Below are positions 1 through 7,732 of a stretch of 64,000 nucleotides of DNA, piece by piece. Source of the stretch: Bradyrhizobium jicamae (GTDB lineage: Bacteria; Pseudomonadota; Alphaproteobacteria; Rhizobiales; Xanthobacteraceae); assembly GCF_018130695.1 (NCBI RefSeq), contig NZ_JAFCJX010000012.1, positions 124,001 through 188,000 on the forward strand, written 5' to 3'. Position numbers and translations under genes: made by a program. How positions within the stretch are numbered: the stretch's first letter is position 1; the number at the start of each line of letters is the position of its first letter. The notes beneath the pieces were generated by a model. The model was not told the DNA's origin. It worked only from the letters and a program-made list of their open reading frames with translations, and searched no databases.

Positions 1-147
1 CGAGTGATCATCCATCTGTTCCACATATTCTGTAAGAAGTAAATTCTGATAGTCCGGTTTAGATCGGATCCTGCCGGCTATAACGGAACGTGATGAGTAG
101 TTAAAATTCTATATATTCGCTAACCCCGTCTTAAGGTTAACGAAAAG

Positions 148-170
148 TTCATAGACATTTTGTCTATGAA
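148..170. promoter_or_regulatory. Perfect palindrome upstream of the mobile cassette
   Basis: Two perfect 10-base arms, TTCATAGACA and TGTCTATGAA, are separated by TTT. The repeat ends exactly where the first possible ATG (171) of the HNH gene begins. Its size and symmetry fit the operator of a dimeric repressor controlling the plus-strand cassette. No repressor gene lies in the window, so the cognate protein is unknown. It could also form a hairpin in RNA, but no T-tract follows. Confidence 0.6.
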
Positions 171-224
171 ATGGCCGAGGCTGTGCTACGGTCGTCGTCG
201 GCAACTACCGGGGAGTACAGGCCG

Positions 225-536
225 ATGACGGATTACGAAAAGCATCTTCAAAGCGCGGCGTGGCGGGAGATTCGCCAGCGTGCGCTCTCGGCCGCTGGCC
301 ATCGCTGCCTGCTCTGCGCGTCGACCGAGGAACTCGAGGCGCACCATCGCACCTACGAGAACCTCGGCAACGAGCGCGAGGGCGACCTGACGGTGCTCTG
401 CCGCGAGTGCCACGAGGTGGTGACGAGCATGCTGCGCGCGCGCCGTTACGCGAACCGGCCGGCGTCGTACGCCGACATCGTCCGCAGCATCGCCGAGGCG
501 ACGCCGCTGTTCGATCCCACCGACGGCGAGGTCTGA
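225..536 (+). CDS. HNH-endonuclease-like small protein
   Basis: This protein of about 103 residues carries a compact zinc/HNH module. A CLLC knuckle is followed by the pair in EAHHRTYENLGNE and then by LCRECHE, which gives the H-N-H spacing and four zinc-binding cysteines. The family cuts or nicks DNA and is common in phages and mobile elements. I prefer the ATG at 225 because GGGGAG lies 9 bases upstream. An in-frame ATG at 171 would sit against the palindrome and add 18 residues without family character. The next gene starts 2 bases after the stop, so the two are probably co-transcribed. The substrate is unknown, and the protein could be a nuclease or only a DNA binder. Confidence 0.75.
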   Translation: MTDYEKHLQSAAWREIRQRALSAAGHRCLLCASTEELEAHHRTYENLGNEREGDLTVLCRECHEVVTSMLRARRYANRPASYADIVRSIAEATPLFDPTDGEV

Positions 537-538
537 TC

Positions 539-1114
539 ATGGCGGTGGAGATGATCACGTTGCGCCTGGTCGGCGTCGGGCCGATGCTGATGCATTCGAG
601 CCGCTTGGCCGATCCGCTCGACGCGCAAGCCAAAGCCTTGAGCAAGATCACGCACAAGGGGCACAAAACGGACGCTGACCATCACCGCATCGCGGAACTC
701 GAATGGTTCGGCTCGCTGTGGCTCCACGAGGGCCGGCCATGCCTGCCGCCGACTGCGATCAAGGGCGCGCTGGTCACCGGCGCCAAGACGGTGCGCAAGG
801 GCAAGGCGACCCGGGCCGCCTTCGTCGCAGAAGGCCCCGCGATGCTCGAGTACGACGGCCCGAAGACGGTCGAGGAACTCTGGAAGGACCCGCGCTTCCG
901 TCACCGCGAGATCGTGCGCGTCGGCGACTCGCGGGTGGCGCGCACCCGCCCGTATTTCGACGGCTGGAGTGCGACTGTCCGCGGGACCTTCATCACCACC
1001 ATCCTCAACCGCGAGGACGTGGTCGGCTACTTTCGCATGGCCGGTCCCTTCGGCATCGGGGACCACCGTCCCGACTTCGGTCGCTTCCTGATCGAGGAGT
1101 CGCAGCTCGAATAG
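539..1114 (+). CDS. Conserved mobile-element protein of unknown function
   Basis: The 191-residue protein starts 2 bases after the HNH stop codon. I do not recognise a catalytic motif. It opens with a beta-strand-like stretch (EMITLRLVGVGPMLMHSS), then a lysine- and histidine-rich segment, then LPPTAIKGALVTGA, which loosely recalls the glycine-rich 'PGTSLKGA' turn of RAMP-fold proteins. Similar openings occur, from memory, in hypothetical proteins of phages and integrated elements. The tight spacing suggests it works with the HNH protein. A nucleic-acid-binding RAMP-like fold is a guess from one motif; structure prediction would settle it. Confidence 0.55.
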   Translation: MAVEMITLRLVGVGPMLMHSSRLADPLDAQAKALSKITHKGHKTDADHHRIAELEWFGSLWLHEGRPCLPPTAIKGALVTGAKTVRKGKATRAAFVAEGPAMLEYDGPKTVEELWKDPRFRHREIVRVGDSRVARTRPYFDGWSATVRGTFITTILNREDVVGYFRMAGPFGIGDHRPDFGRFLIEESQLE

Positions 1115-1291
1115 TTCTTGGCTTGGCTCGACACCGCGAGGCTCGGCGTGGTCCGGCACGGTGTGACGTGACGGGGCGTGTCCCGGCGAGGCAGGGCAGG
1201 GTCCGCCTTGGATCCTCCCTCGCCTAACCCTTTCAAATCCCACTTTCGACATCACGCGCGGGCTTCCGCGCGAACGACGGAGCGTTGCCCG

Positions 1292-1717
1292 ATGAACGAA
1301 CGCGAACACCCGCGAAGCGAGGCGTTGCCGCCGGTGCTGTTCTACTGGCGGACGAAGACTGCTGAATCATTCGACGAACGTGCGCGCGCCGAGGTCACCG
1401 CCTTCGTCGGCCGGATATCCGCAACGATGCCGGAATGGCGGGCGGCGATCCGCGGCGACGCTGCCGCGGCCGTTGGTCTCGTCGTCGGCCGGCGCATCTC
1501 CGAGCATATCGACGTGCGCGTCGACCTCAGCATGACGGTGCTGCTGGCCTGCGCCTTCTTCGATCCGGCCGCGGCGCTGGTGATGTCGCACACGTTGGCG
1601 CGCATGCCGATCGAGCCGCGCGAGCGGGCGCGCCTCTCGGCGTCCTGGTCGATGCACAAGATCTGGCTCGGCAGCCGCCGTGCCGGTACGGGCGAGCCCA
1701 AGACGCCGCCCCGCTGA
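1292..1717 (+). CDS. Small protein of unknown function in mobile cassette
   Basis: The 141-residue product starts at the ATG at 1292 (MNEREHPRSE). No domain is recognisable. The middle has a mildly hydrophobic segment (VDLSMTVLLACAFFDPAAAL) too short and polar for a confident membrane helix, and the ends are rich in Arg, Glu and Pro. It follows a 177-base gap and precedes the metallophosphoesterase by 13 bases, so it belongs to the same transcription unit. Base composition and codon use look like its neighbours, which supports it being a real gene. Confidence 0.5.
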   Translation: MNEREHPRSEALPPVLFYWRTKTAESFDERARAEVTAFVGRISATMPEWRAAIRGDAAAAVGLVVGRRISEHIDVRVDLSMTVLLACAFFDPAAALVMSHTLARMPIEPRERARLSASWSMHKIWLGSRRAGTGEPKTPPR

Positions 1718-1730
1718 AGGGAGGCGCGTC

Positions 1731-2510
1731 GTGATCCTGCAGCCGATGAGCGATCTGCATTCCGACTTCCGTGGCTTCCCGGGATACCCGCCGCCGGTGC
1801 CGGGCGTGTCGGTGATCGTCGTCGCCGGCGACACGCGGCAGGGCCTCGCCGCCGCGCTACGTGAGTTGCGCGTGGCCTATCCGCCGCCTCTTGAGGTCGT
1901 CGTCGTGGCCGGCAACCACGAGTTCTGGGCGCGCCCGGCATTGCCCGCGGCGATTGACGAAGGCCGTCGCGTCGCCGCCGACCTCGGGCTGCATTACCTT
2001 GAGAATAACGTTGCGGTGATCGGCGGCACCACGGGCGTCCGCTTCGTCGGCTGCACGCTGTGGTCCGACTACGCGCTGTTCGGGGAGGCGTCGCGCGCGG
2101 CGGCGATGCGCGCGGCCCTCGAAGGCATGCGCGATCACAAGCGTATCAAGTGGCAGTCGAATCCCTGGGCGCGCTTCCGCCCGCAGGAGGCGCGCGCGCT
2201 GCACCTGACGTCCCGGTCGTTCCTCGAGGCCGCACTGGCCGAATCGCACACCGGACCGACGGTCGTGGTGACGCACTTCGCGCCGGCGATCCAGGCCGTG
2301 TCGCTGCGGCACCGTGACGGCTTGCTGGCCGCGTCCGCCTGCACCGACCTGACGCCGCTGGTCGACCGCTTCGCGCCGACCGCGTGGATCTCGGGCCACA
2401 CGCACTTCGCTTATCGCATGACCCGCGGCCCGACACTGATGCTGTCGAACCCGCACGGTTACCCGGACGAGCGTCTCGGGTTCGATCCCCTTCTCACCAT
2501 CGAGGTCTAG
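1731..2510 (+). CDS. Calcineurin-like metallophosphoesterase
   Basis: The 259-residue protein has the full dimetal phosphoesterase signature: SDLH near the N-terminus, AGDT, AGNHE, a central THFAP histidine, and a C-terminal SGHTH. Members hydrolyse phosphomono- or diesters, including nucleotides and nucleic acid ends; the substrate is not predictable here. I chose the GTG at 1731 because GAAGGGAGG lies just upstream; an ATG at 1746 would remove part of the first strand before SDLH. Only 2 bases separate its stop from the next start, so it is tightly linked to the FtsH-like protease. It has no signal peptide and is probably cytoplasmic. Confidence 0.85.
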   Translation: MILQPMSDLHSDFRGFPGYPPPVPGVSVIVVAGDTRQGLAAALRELRVAYPPPLEVVVVAGNHEFWARPALPAAIDEGRRVAADLGLHYLENNVAVIGGTTGVRFVGCTLWSDYALFGEASRAAAMRAALEGMRDHKRIKWQSNPWARFRPQEARALHLTSRSFLEAALAESHTGPTVVVTHFAPAIQAVSLRHRDGLLAASACTDLTPLVDRFAPTAWISGHTHFAYRMTRGPTLMLSNPHGYPDERLGFDPLLTIEV

Positions 2511-2512
2511 AC

Positions 2513-4771
2513 ATGAACGAAACGATGAGCATGCCGCACGCGATGGGCACCCCGGGCAATGGCTTGGATCGTACGACGTCCTTCGGCGGCGTCGGCATCG
2601 GACCGTTTGAGCTGCGGGTCTACGGTGAGGCCTGGCGCGAAGCGCTGTGCTTCCGGCGGGACGAGAGCGGCAGCGTCCCCGATCGCGGGTCGCGAGCCCG
2701 ATCGCCTGGGTTCGCCGGATTGCTGCGTATGTCGTCGGAGATGGACGACGACATGGGCTTCGACGAGAGCGCGAGCCGCGAGGGATGTCCCCCGAGCGCG
2801 ACGCGGATCGCAGCAACGCTGCTGCTCGCGCGCGCCTTCGACGCCGCGCCGGCCGCGGCGCGGGACCTGCTCTCCGGTGACGCTCCCGTCGTCGTCGACG
2901 TCGCCGACGGCGCGGTGCTCGACGCGCTGAAGGGCGTCTGGCGCAGGATGTTCTTCGACAACCCGCAGCGGACGATCGATCTGGTGAAGACCGCTCCCGG
3001 CCGCCGCAGTGCGCTTGACGGCGCTTACGTGATGCTGAAGGAGCCGCTCAAGGGCACCGCGAAGGAGCGCCTCGAACGCGTCGCCGCCGACATGTGCGGC
3101 TATGCGCTCCCGTTCGTGGCGTTTTCGGTCGACGGTCGCGCCTGCCTGCCGAAAGTGGTGCACGACGCTGCCCGACACCGGATCGAAGTGCCGATGCTGG
3201 ACCCGGCGACGGTCTCGAGGACCATCCGCGCCGTCACCGGCATCAGGACGGCGGTCGACGTGCCGGCGGAGACGCTACGCGATCTCGGCGTCGGCGACCT
3301 CGCGGCCGCGGTCCGCTTCGACCGGACGCCGCAGGCTTGCGTCGACGAACTGCGCCGTCTCGCCGCTTCGAAGAACGCCGAGCGGCCGTCGCGCGGGCTC
3401 GTTCTTTCCGAGATCAATGGCATGGCCGAGGCGCGCTCCTGGGCCGATGGTGCGATCGCCGATCTCGCCGCCTGGCGACGCGGCGATATCTCCTGGGACG
3501 CCGTCTTGAGCGCTGTGATGCTCGCCGGGCCGCCCGGCGTCGGCAAGACCCTGTTCGCCGAGGCCTTCGCGCGTAGCGCGTTGGGCGAGGATTCGAAGTC
3601 CGGCATCCCGCTGATCGTCTGCTCGTACTATTCCTGGCAGGCCGATGGCCATCTGGGCGATTTCCTGGCGGCCATGCGCCGCGACTTCGCCTCCGCCCGG
3701 GCAAAGGCGCCCTGCGTGATTCTGCTCGAGGAATGCGACAGCTTCGTCGACCGCCGCGGCGTGCAGCATTCGCACTCCGACTATGTCAGGAACTGCGTCA
3801 ACGCCCTGCTCGAGGAGGTTGACGGCGTGCGCCGGCGGGAGGGTGTGTTTCTGATCGGCTGCACCAACCAGGTCGAGGCCTGCGATCCCGCGCTCCTCCG
3901 CGCGGGTCGGTTCGAGAACGTAGTGCGCGTTGGCCTTCCCGATCCGGACGAGCTCGAGCAGATCTTCCGGGTGCGCTTGAAGGGCGATCTCGTCAACGCC
4001 GACATCTCCACCGTCGTGGCGTCGGCGGCCGGCATGACCGGTGCCGACGCGGAGCGCGCGGTCAAGGACGCGCGTCGTCAGGCGCGCCGCGAGGACCGCG
4101 AGCTCCGGCTCGGCGACCTCCATCGTGCCGTCGTCGGCGACGACGACCTCTCCGACGAGCTGCGCTGGCGGGCGTCGATCCACGAAGCGGGCCACGCCGT
4201 GGTCGACGTGCTCCGCTTCGGCGCCGACGGCATTGTCGCCAACACGACGCGCACTGACCGACGGCTCGGGATGTCGATGCGTACGACCCGCCAGGCCTTC
4301 GAAGGCACGGCGAGCGACTATCGCGCACGCATCGAGGTTCTACTCGCCGGCCGCGCCGCCGAGGAGGTCCTGCTCGGCGAGGCATCTCACGGCGCCCAGG
4401 CCGATCTCGCGGAGGCTACCAGGTTGAGTTGCGCAATGTTGGGCGGGCTGGGTTTGGCGGGACCGTCGCCCTTGACGCACCTCGGCGACCCGCGGCACGC
4501 GGAGGAGTTTCTCCGCTACGTCGATATCCGCGCCGCGGTCGGTATCGAGCTCGCCGAGGCGGACCGCACCTGCCACGAACTGCTCGAGGTCAACCAGACG
4601 GCACTCATCGCGGTGGCGCGTCGGCTGTTCGAGCTGGGCAGCGTCGTCGGCACCGAGATCGCCGTGCTGCTTGAGGCCGCCCGTTCGAAAGAGACGCCGA
4701 AGCCGGCGACGCCGGAGCGCGGCGTCGTCCTGCGCCTCGTCGATGACCCCAGCCGGACGGAAGGGCCGTAA
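2513..4771 (+). CDS. Soluble FtsH-like AAA+ ATPase/M41 zinc metalloprotease
   Basis: This 752-residue protein has an unassigned N-terminal region of about 330 residues, an AAA+ module and an M41 peptidase domain. Walker A is GPPGVGKT (about 339-346), Walker B is VILLEECD, and the arginine-finger region is RAGRFENVV. The zinc motif HEAGH lies at about 557-561, and QADLAEAT supplies the expected third ligand (Asp), so the protease site looks complete. Unlike housekeeping FtsH it has no transmembrane helices near the N-terminus and is predicted cytoplasmic. Walker B carries Glu-Glu instead of the usual Asp-Glu. It likely unfolds and degrades particular proteins. The N-terminal region probably selects substrates; its placement with a nuclease-like protein and a phosphoesterase suggests a defence or maintenance role, which is inference. 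Confidence 0.85.
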   Translation: MNETMSMPHAMGTPGNGLDRTTSFGGVGIGPFELRVYGEAWREALCFRRDESGSVPDRGSRARSPGFAGLLRMSSEMDDDMGFDESASREGCPPSATRIAATLLLARAFDAAPAAARDLLSGDAPVVVDVADGAVLDALKGVWRRMFFDNPQRTIDLVKTAPGRRSALDGAYVMLKEPLKGTAKERLERVAADMCGYALPFVAFSVDGRACLPKVVHDAARHRIEVPMLDPATVSRTIRAVTGIRTAVDVPAETLRDLGVGDLAAAVRFDRTPQACVDELRRLAASKNAERPSRGLVLSEINGMAEARSWADGAIADLAAWRRGDISWDAVLSAVMLAGPPGVGKTLFAEAFARSALGEDSKSGIPLIVCSYYSWQADGHLGDFLAAMRRDFASARAKAPCVILLEECDSFVDRRGVQHSHSDYVRNCVNALLEEVDGVRRREGVFLIGCTNQVEACDPALLRAGRFENVVRVGLPDPDELEQIFRVRLKGDLVNADISTVVASAAGMTGADAERAVKDARRQARREDRELRLGDLHRAVVGDDDLSDELRWRASIHEAGHAVVDVLRFGADGIVANTTRTDRRLGMSMRTTRQAFEGTASDYRARIEVLLAGRAAEEVLLGEASHGAQADLAEATRLSCAMLGGLGLAGPSPLTHLGDPRHAEEFLRYVDIRAAVGIELAEADRTCHELLEVNQTALIAVARRLFELGSVVGTEIAVLLEAARSKETPKPATPERGVVLRLVDDPSRTEGP

Positions 4772-4837
4772 CGGCGACGCGGCCCAGGCCACTGCATGCT
4801 TGGAGAGCGCCAGGATCTCATGGAGGAGCCGGGCCGT

Positions 4838-5836
4838 TTATGACGGTGACGGCTGCCCGATCCCGTGCTCTTCCAGAAGAGCCAGGGCGGACCGCAGCGC
4901 TTCCTCCTTGAGAGCAAGTTCGTTTTCTAGCTTAATCGTCACGTTCTGCTGCTCGGAGATCCGCTGGCGGGCCTTTAGCTTCAGCGCCTCGATGCGCTGA
5001 TGCATCTGCATCGTGACGTTGTCCACGCGGGCCTGCGCCTCCGCACGGGTCTTTGCGATCCGGTCGTCGATAACCTGCTTCGCCTGTGCCTTCGCCTTAT
5101 CGAGATCGGCCATGAGGCTAGCGCGGGCTTTCGCCAGCGATTTGGCCTGGCGCTGCTGTTCCGTCCACTCCTCGCGGTTCAGGCGCTGCCGGCGCGGCCC
5201 GAGCCTGGTGAGGCCGCAGTGGGAGGCGACGTTCTCGTAATAGTCGTCCTGCAGCGCCTTCATGGCGGCCTTGTAGACCTGCTTCTGCTCGCGCTTGGTC
5301 TCGCCGCGTGCCTTCGACGCCGCCGTCGCCTCGTAGCCCGGGTGCACGCTCTGGATCTGAAGCTGGCCGTCCTTCGGGAGGTCTGGGACGATCACCCAGT
5401 GAATATGCGGGTGCGGTTCATCCAGATGTTCGACGACGCACTGGAGCGCGTCGCCCCACGTATCGGCAAGGAAGCCGATGGTCAGGGTGCGCCAATGTTC
5501 GTACTCCGCCGCCTTCTGGGGATCGGCCTCGATGTCGGCGACGGTGTCGGGCCAGCTCGCGACGCCGACCGCGACGACCGGGGTGTCGCACCGCACTTTA
5601 TGGCCACGCTTATTAACGGCCTTATCGGCTCGCGTCGAGGCCAACGCGAATGCCTCCTGCGGATCACAGCCGAACACGATTTGCGGCACCCTCGGCTCCG
5701 CCACGTGACTGCAGGCATGCGGCGCCCGCACCATCTCGTCGCGGATATCTGTCAGCGACGGATTTCGCTTTTTCGAGCGCCGCTTGTGGGCGCCGCGGCG
5801 GGCGTATACGTTAAGACGAAAGAACTGAAAACCCAT
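4838..5836 (-). CDS. MobV/Pre-type relaxase
   Basis: The protein of 332 residues has the Mob/Pre signature HLDEPHPHIHW, the three-histidine metal-binding motif of rolling-circle-type relaxases that nick oriT to start plasmid mobilisation. The C-terminal third is a long charged coiled coil (DLDKAKAQAKQVIDDRI and following), usual for MobV proteins. I place the start at 5836 (MGFQFFRLN) because AGAGGGAG lies 9 bases upstream; an earlier ATG at 5863 has no such site. It converges with the FtsH-like gene across a 66-base gap. No type IV secretion genes are present, so the element would be mobilisable rather than self-transmissible. The exact MOB subfamily is less certain than the relaxase assignment. 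Confidence 0.8.
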   Translation of the reverse strand: MGFQFFRLNVYARRGAHKRRSKKRNPSLTDIRDEMVRAPHACSHVAEPRVPQIVFGCDPQEAFALASTRADKAVNKRGHKVRCDTPVVAVGVASWPDTVADIEADPQKAAEYEHWRTLTIGFLADTWGDALQCVVEHLDEPHPHIHWVIVPDLPKDGQLQIQSVHPGYEATAASKARGETKREQKQVYKAAMKALQDDYYENVASHCGLTRLGPRRQRLNREEWTEQQRQAKSLAKARASLMADLDKAKAQAKQVIDDRIAKTRAEAQARVDNVTMQMHQRIEALKLKARQRISEQQNVTIKLENELALKEEALRSALALLEEHGIGQPSPS

Positions 5837-5888
5837 GGTGAGCAACTCCCTCTGGCCCACCATCTCCCGGATGGCCGCAAGAGGGAAG

Positions 5889-5935
5889 CACTGTCAATCC
5901 AGTGTTCGGCAACATCTAGTCGGTTCAATAGATGT
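5889..5935. other. Candidate oriT: two adjacent hairpins
   Basis: Two inverted repeats lie 50-100 bases upstream of the relaxase start. CACTG/CAGTG (5889-5893 and 5900-5904) has a 6-base loop, and ACATCTA/TAGATGT (5912-5918 and 5929-5935) has a 10-base loop. Relaxases of this class recognise hairpins beside their nic site, and oriT usually lies next to the relaxase gene. No nic site is identified. Confidence 0.35.
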
Positions 5936-5959
5936 CGTCCGTGGCCTGCGGTCCGATAA

Positions 5960-6130
5960 CTACCGCCTGAATGTGCGATCGGACGGGAGGGGCGGGTCAG
6001 AACGTTCAGTCGGTCTTGCTCGTTGGCGAGCCTCTCGCCGCCAACGTAGAGCAGGGCGGCTGACACCGCCCGGAAGGGCGCCCAGCCGCACCAACAAGTC
6101 TTCCATCGCAACAAGCATGAGGTCGTTCGG
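5960..6130 (-). pseudogene. Remnant of a second RHH protein gene
   Basis: Translated from about 6130 down to a TAG at 5960-5962, this stretch reads PNDLMLVAMEDLLVR, then LPGGVSRPAL, matching the intact RHH protein next door (MNDLMLVALEDLLVR, LPGDVSRPAL). The amino-terminal half, including the beta strand that contacts DNA, is missing and no start codon is in frame. The tail after the match has drifted. It is best read as a diverged tandem duplicate that lost its 5' half. It also lies between the relaxase and the partition genes, so the duplication may have happened in the donor plasmid. Confidence 0.65.
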
Positions 6131-6170
6131 GCGTCTGGTGGATAACCCATGATTTCCCGGCTCCCTGTCC

Positions 6171-6515
6171 CTATTCGGGGTTCTGGTCGGACCGGGTCAC
6201 ATCAGGACGTTCGATAGGCCTGCACCGTCCGGTTGCTTCAAGCCGCCGACGAAGGGCAGGGCGGCTGACATCGCCCGGAAGGACGCCCTGCCGCACCAAT
6301 AGGTCCTCCAGCGCGACGAGCATGAGATCGTTCATCCGACATCCTTGCGTAGCCGCCAACATGCGCAGCGCGAGATGAAGGTCCGGCTGCATAGAGACGG
6401 TCGTGCGCAAGTTCTCCCCGGTTAGCCCTTGAGAACGGTTGGAATCCGAGTAGGTGAGGGCATCGCGCAGATGCCGCGAGCCCGCGTCAAGCGCGTCCTT
6501 TGGGTTACGGCTCAT
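6171..6515 (-). CDS. Ribbon-helix-helix DNA-binding protein, probable partition partner of ParA
   Basis: The 114-residue protein contains an RHH fold: a strand (NLRTTVSMQPDL), helix one (HLALRMLAATQGC) and helix two (MNDLMLVALEDLLVRQG). Such proteins bind short direct repeats as dimers and include the ParG/omega class of centromere-binding proteins. I start it at 6515 (MSRNPKDALD), where its ATG overlaps the end of parA by 11 bases, so the two are translationally linked in the order parA then RHH gene. That order and the octamer repeats upstream of parA match type Ib partition loci. An antitoxin role is possible, but no toxin gene follows. Confidence 0.7.
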   Translation of the reverse strand: MSRNPKDALDAGSRHLRDALTYSDSNRSQGLTGENLRTTVSMQPDLHLALRMLAATQGCRMNDLMLVALEDLLVRQGVLPGDVSRPALRRRLEATGRCRPIERPDVTRSDQNPE

Positions 6516-7134
6516 TGACGATCTCCAGTCGACGCAAAATCCACTCGGTGACGATTTGAACCTCGGCGGCCGCGCGGCCTTCTGGCTCATATTCGCTGAC
6601 CCCCATGCCGACGGCGATGGCGTCCTGATAAGCGAAGCGGTAGGCGAGCTGTCCCTGCACTACGGTGCCCAACAGGCGGTGGTTATCGATCCATTGAACG
6701 AGACGGGCGCTCAGGGTCGGCGGCGTTTGGGACAGAAGAATTGCAAAGGGGATCCCGTGATCAAGGAACAGGTTTCTGAGGCGCATTGCGACAGACGTCG
6801 CCAACATGGTGGGCTGAGTGACGATGAGAGCAAGATCGGCTGCCTTGACCGCGTGAGCGATCGTCCTGCCGTCGTGCGCAGGCGTGTCGACGACAACAAG
6901 ATCAAACAGGTGATGATTGCGTGCGATCCAGCCTGCAAGTTCTTCAGAACGCAGCTGTTCCACGTACGGCCAACGCTTTCTTCTCAAGCTCCTCCACAAC
7001 TGCAGCGACCCTTGCGGATCGATGTCCAGCACGGCGACGCGATAGCCGCGGAGCGCTGTCGCCACGGCAACATTCAGGGATGTGGTTGATTTCCCCGTTC
7101 CCCCCTTTTGTTGAACTGTCGCTATAACCTTCAT
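6505..7134 (-). CDS. parA: ParA-family partition ATPase
   Basis: The 209-residue protein has the deviant Walker A motif QQKGGTGKST at its N-terminus, Walker A' near VLDIDPQGS and Walker B at LVVVDTPAH. Lacking the N-terminal HTH of type Ia ParA, it is the small type Ib class that pairs with an RHH centromere binder, as here. It would move plasmid copies along the nucleoid by ATP-dependent DNA binding. The start MKVIATVQQ (7134) fits the family; an ATG at 7158 would add eight residues. The downstream RHH gene overlaps its stop. On an integrated element such a locus can stabilise the excised form. Confidence 0.88.
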   Translation of the reverse strand: MKVIATVQQKGGTGKSTTSLNVAVATALRGYRVAVLDIDPQGSLQLWRSLRRKRWPYVEQLRSEELAGWIARNHHLFDLVVVDTPAHDGRTIAHAVKAADLALIVTQPTMLATSVAMRLRNLFLDHGIPFAILLSQTPPTLSARLVQWIDNHRLLGTVVQGQLAYRFAYQDAIAVGMGVSEYEPEGRAAAEVQIVTEWILRRLEIVNEP

Positions 7135-7212
7135 TTTCTGGCGCTCGCTTCCGGTCATCGAGCATTCCAGCTGGGCAGACGCGGATCAAATTGCGCAATT
7201 GAGCGCAAAAAA

Positions 7213-7294
7213 TGTGGACAGTCCCTGGCGGGTTCGGGCGAGATTCCGCGTTTAGAGCAAGAATCGACAAAAAGTCGGACCAAGGTTGTCCACA
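7213..7294. other. Two DnaA-box-like nonamers in inverted orientation
   Basis: TTGTCCACA (7286-7294) is one base from the DnaA consensus TTATCCACA. TGTGGACAG (7213-7221) matches its complement at 8 of 9 positions. They lie between parA and the octamer array, in a segment with AT-rich patches. Together they could be part of a plasmid replication origin, but no replication initiator gene is visible and two boxes can occur by chance. Confidence 0.25.
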
Positions 7295-7344
7295 GCTAAA
7301 TCCATCAAAACTGCTCCGGCGCCCGACATAAGACTGGACAGGGG

Positions 7345-7430
7345 CATCACCGCATCACCGCATCACCGCATCACCGCATCACCGCATCACCGCATCACCG
7401 CATCACCGCATCACCGCATCACCGCATCAC
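7345..7430. repeat. Tandem array of the octamer CATCACCG, candidate centromere
   Basis: Ten perfect copies of CATCACCG run from 7345 to 7424, followed by a partial CATCAC and degenerate units to about 7450. The array sits about 210 bases upstream of parA. The core ATCAC is also the core of the heptad repeats bound by the RHH omega protein of plasmid pSM19035 (known from that system), so a partition site is a good reading. The 8-base unit is prone to slippage. From 7431 to 7732 I see no gene. Confidence 0.6.
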
Positions 7431-7732
7431 AACATCACCACGTCACTCGCCCGACATCGCCAAGCCAGGTTCGACGCGATGATGCGCGGCTGATCTGGTT
7501 TACCGTCGAGAGCTTCGTCGACAACCAGATTCGTCATCGGCTCGGACAAGAGCTTCGACGAAACGATCGTTGATATCCTGACGCACGATCAGGCATGACA
7601 AGGGGTACGGCGCCAACCCTGAGAGACCTGACCAGAAAAACGACGAGCCACTGCCGCAACCTCTGATGGGACAACCGCCAGCACGTGACGTTCGCTCGGG
7701 GGCCCGAGCTTTCAATCGGCTTTTTCCGGTAA

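Noticed and set aside
446..1309. Long minus-strand open frame of 287 codons
   Set aside because: It runs antisense to the cassette genes and its translation is Arg/Ala/Pro-rich without domains, as expected for high-GC shadow frames.
7286..7573. Open frame through the octamer array (PHHRITAS repeats)
   Set aside because: The repeating peptide only reflects the DNA repeat; no ribosome site or conserved flanks. The array is also not a CRISPR, since there are no spacers.
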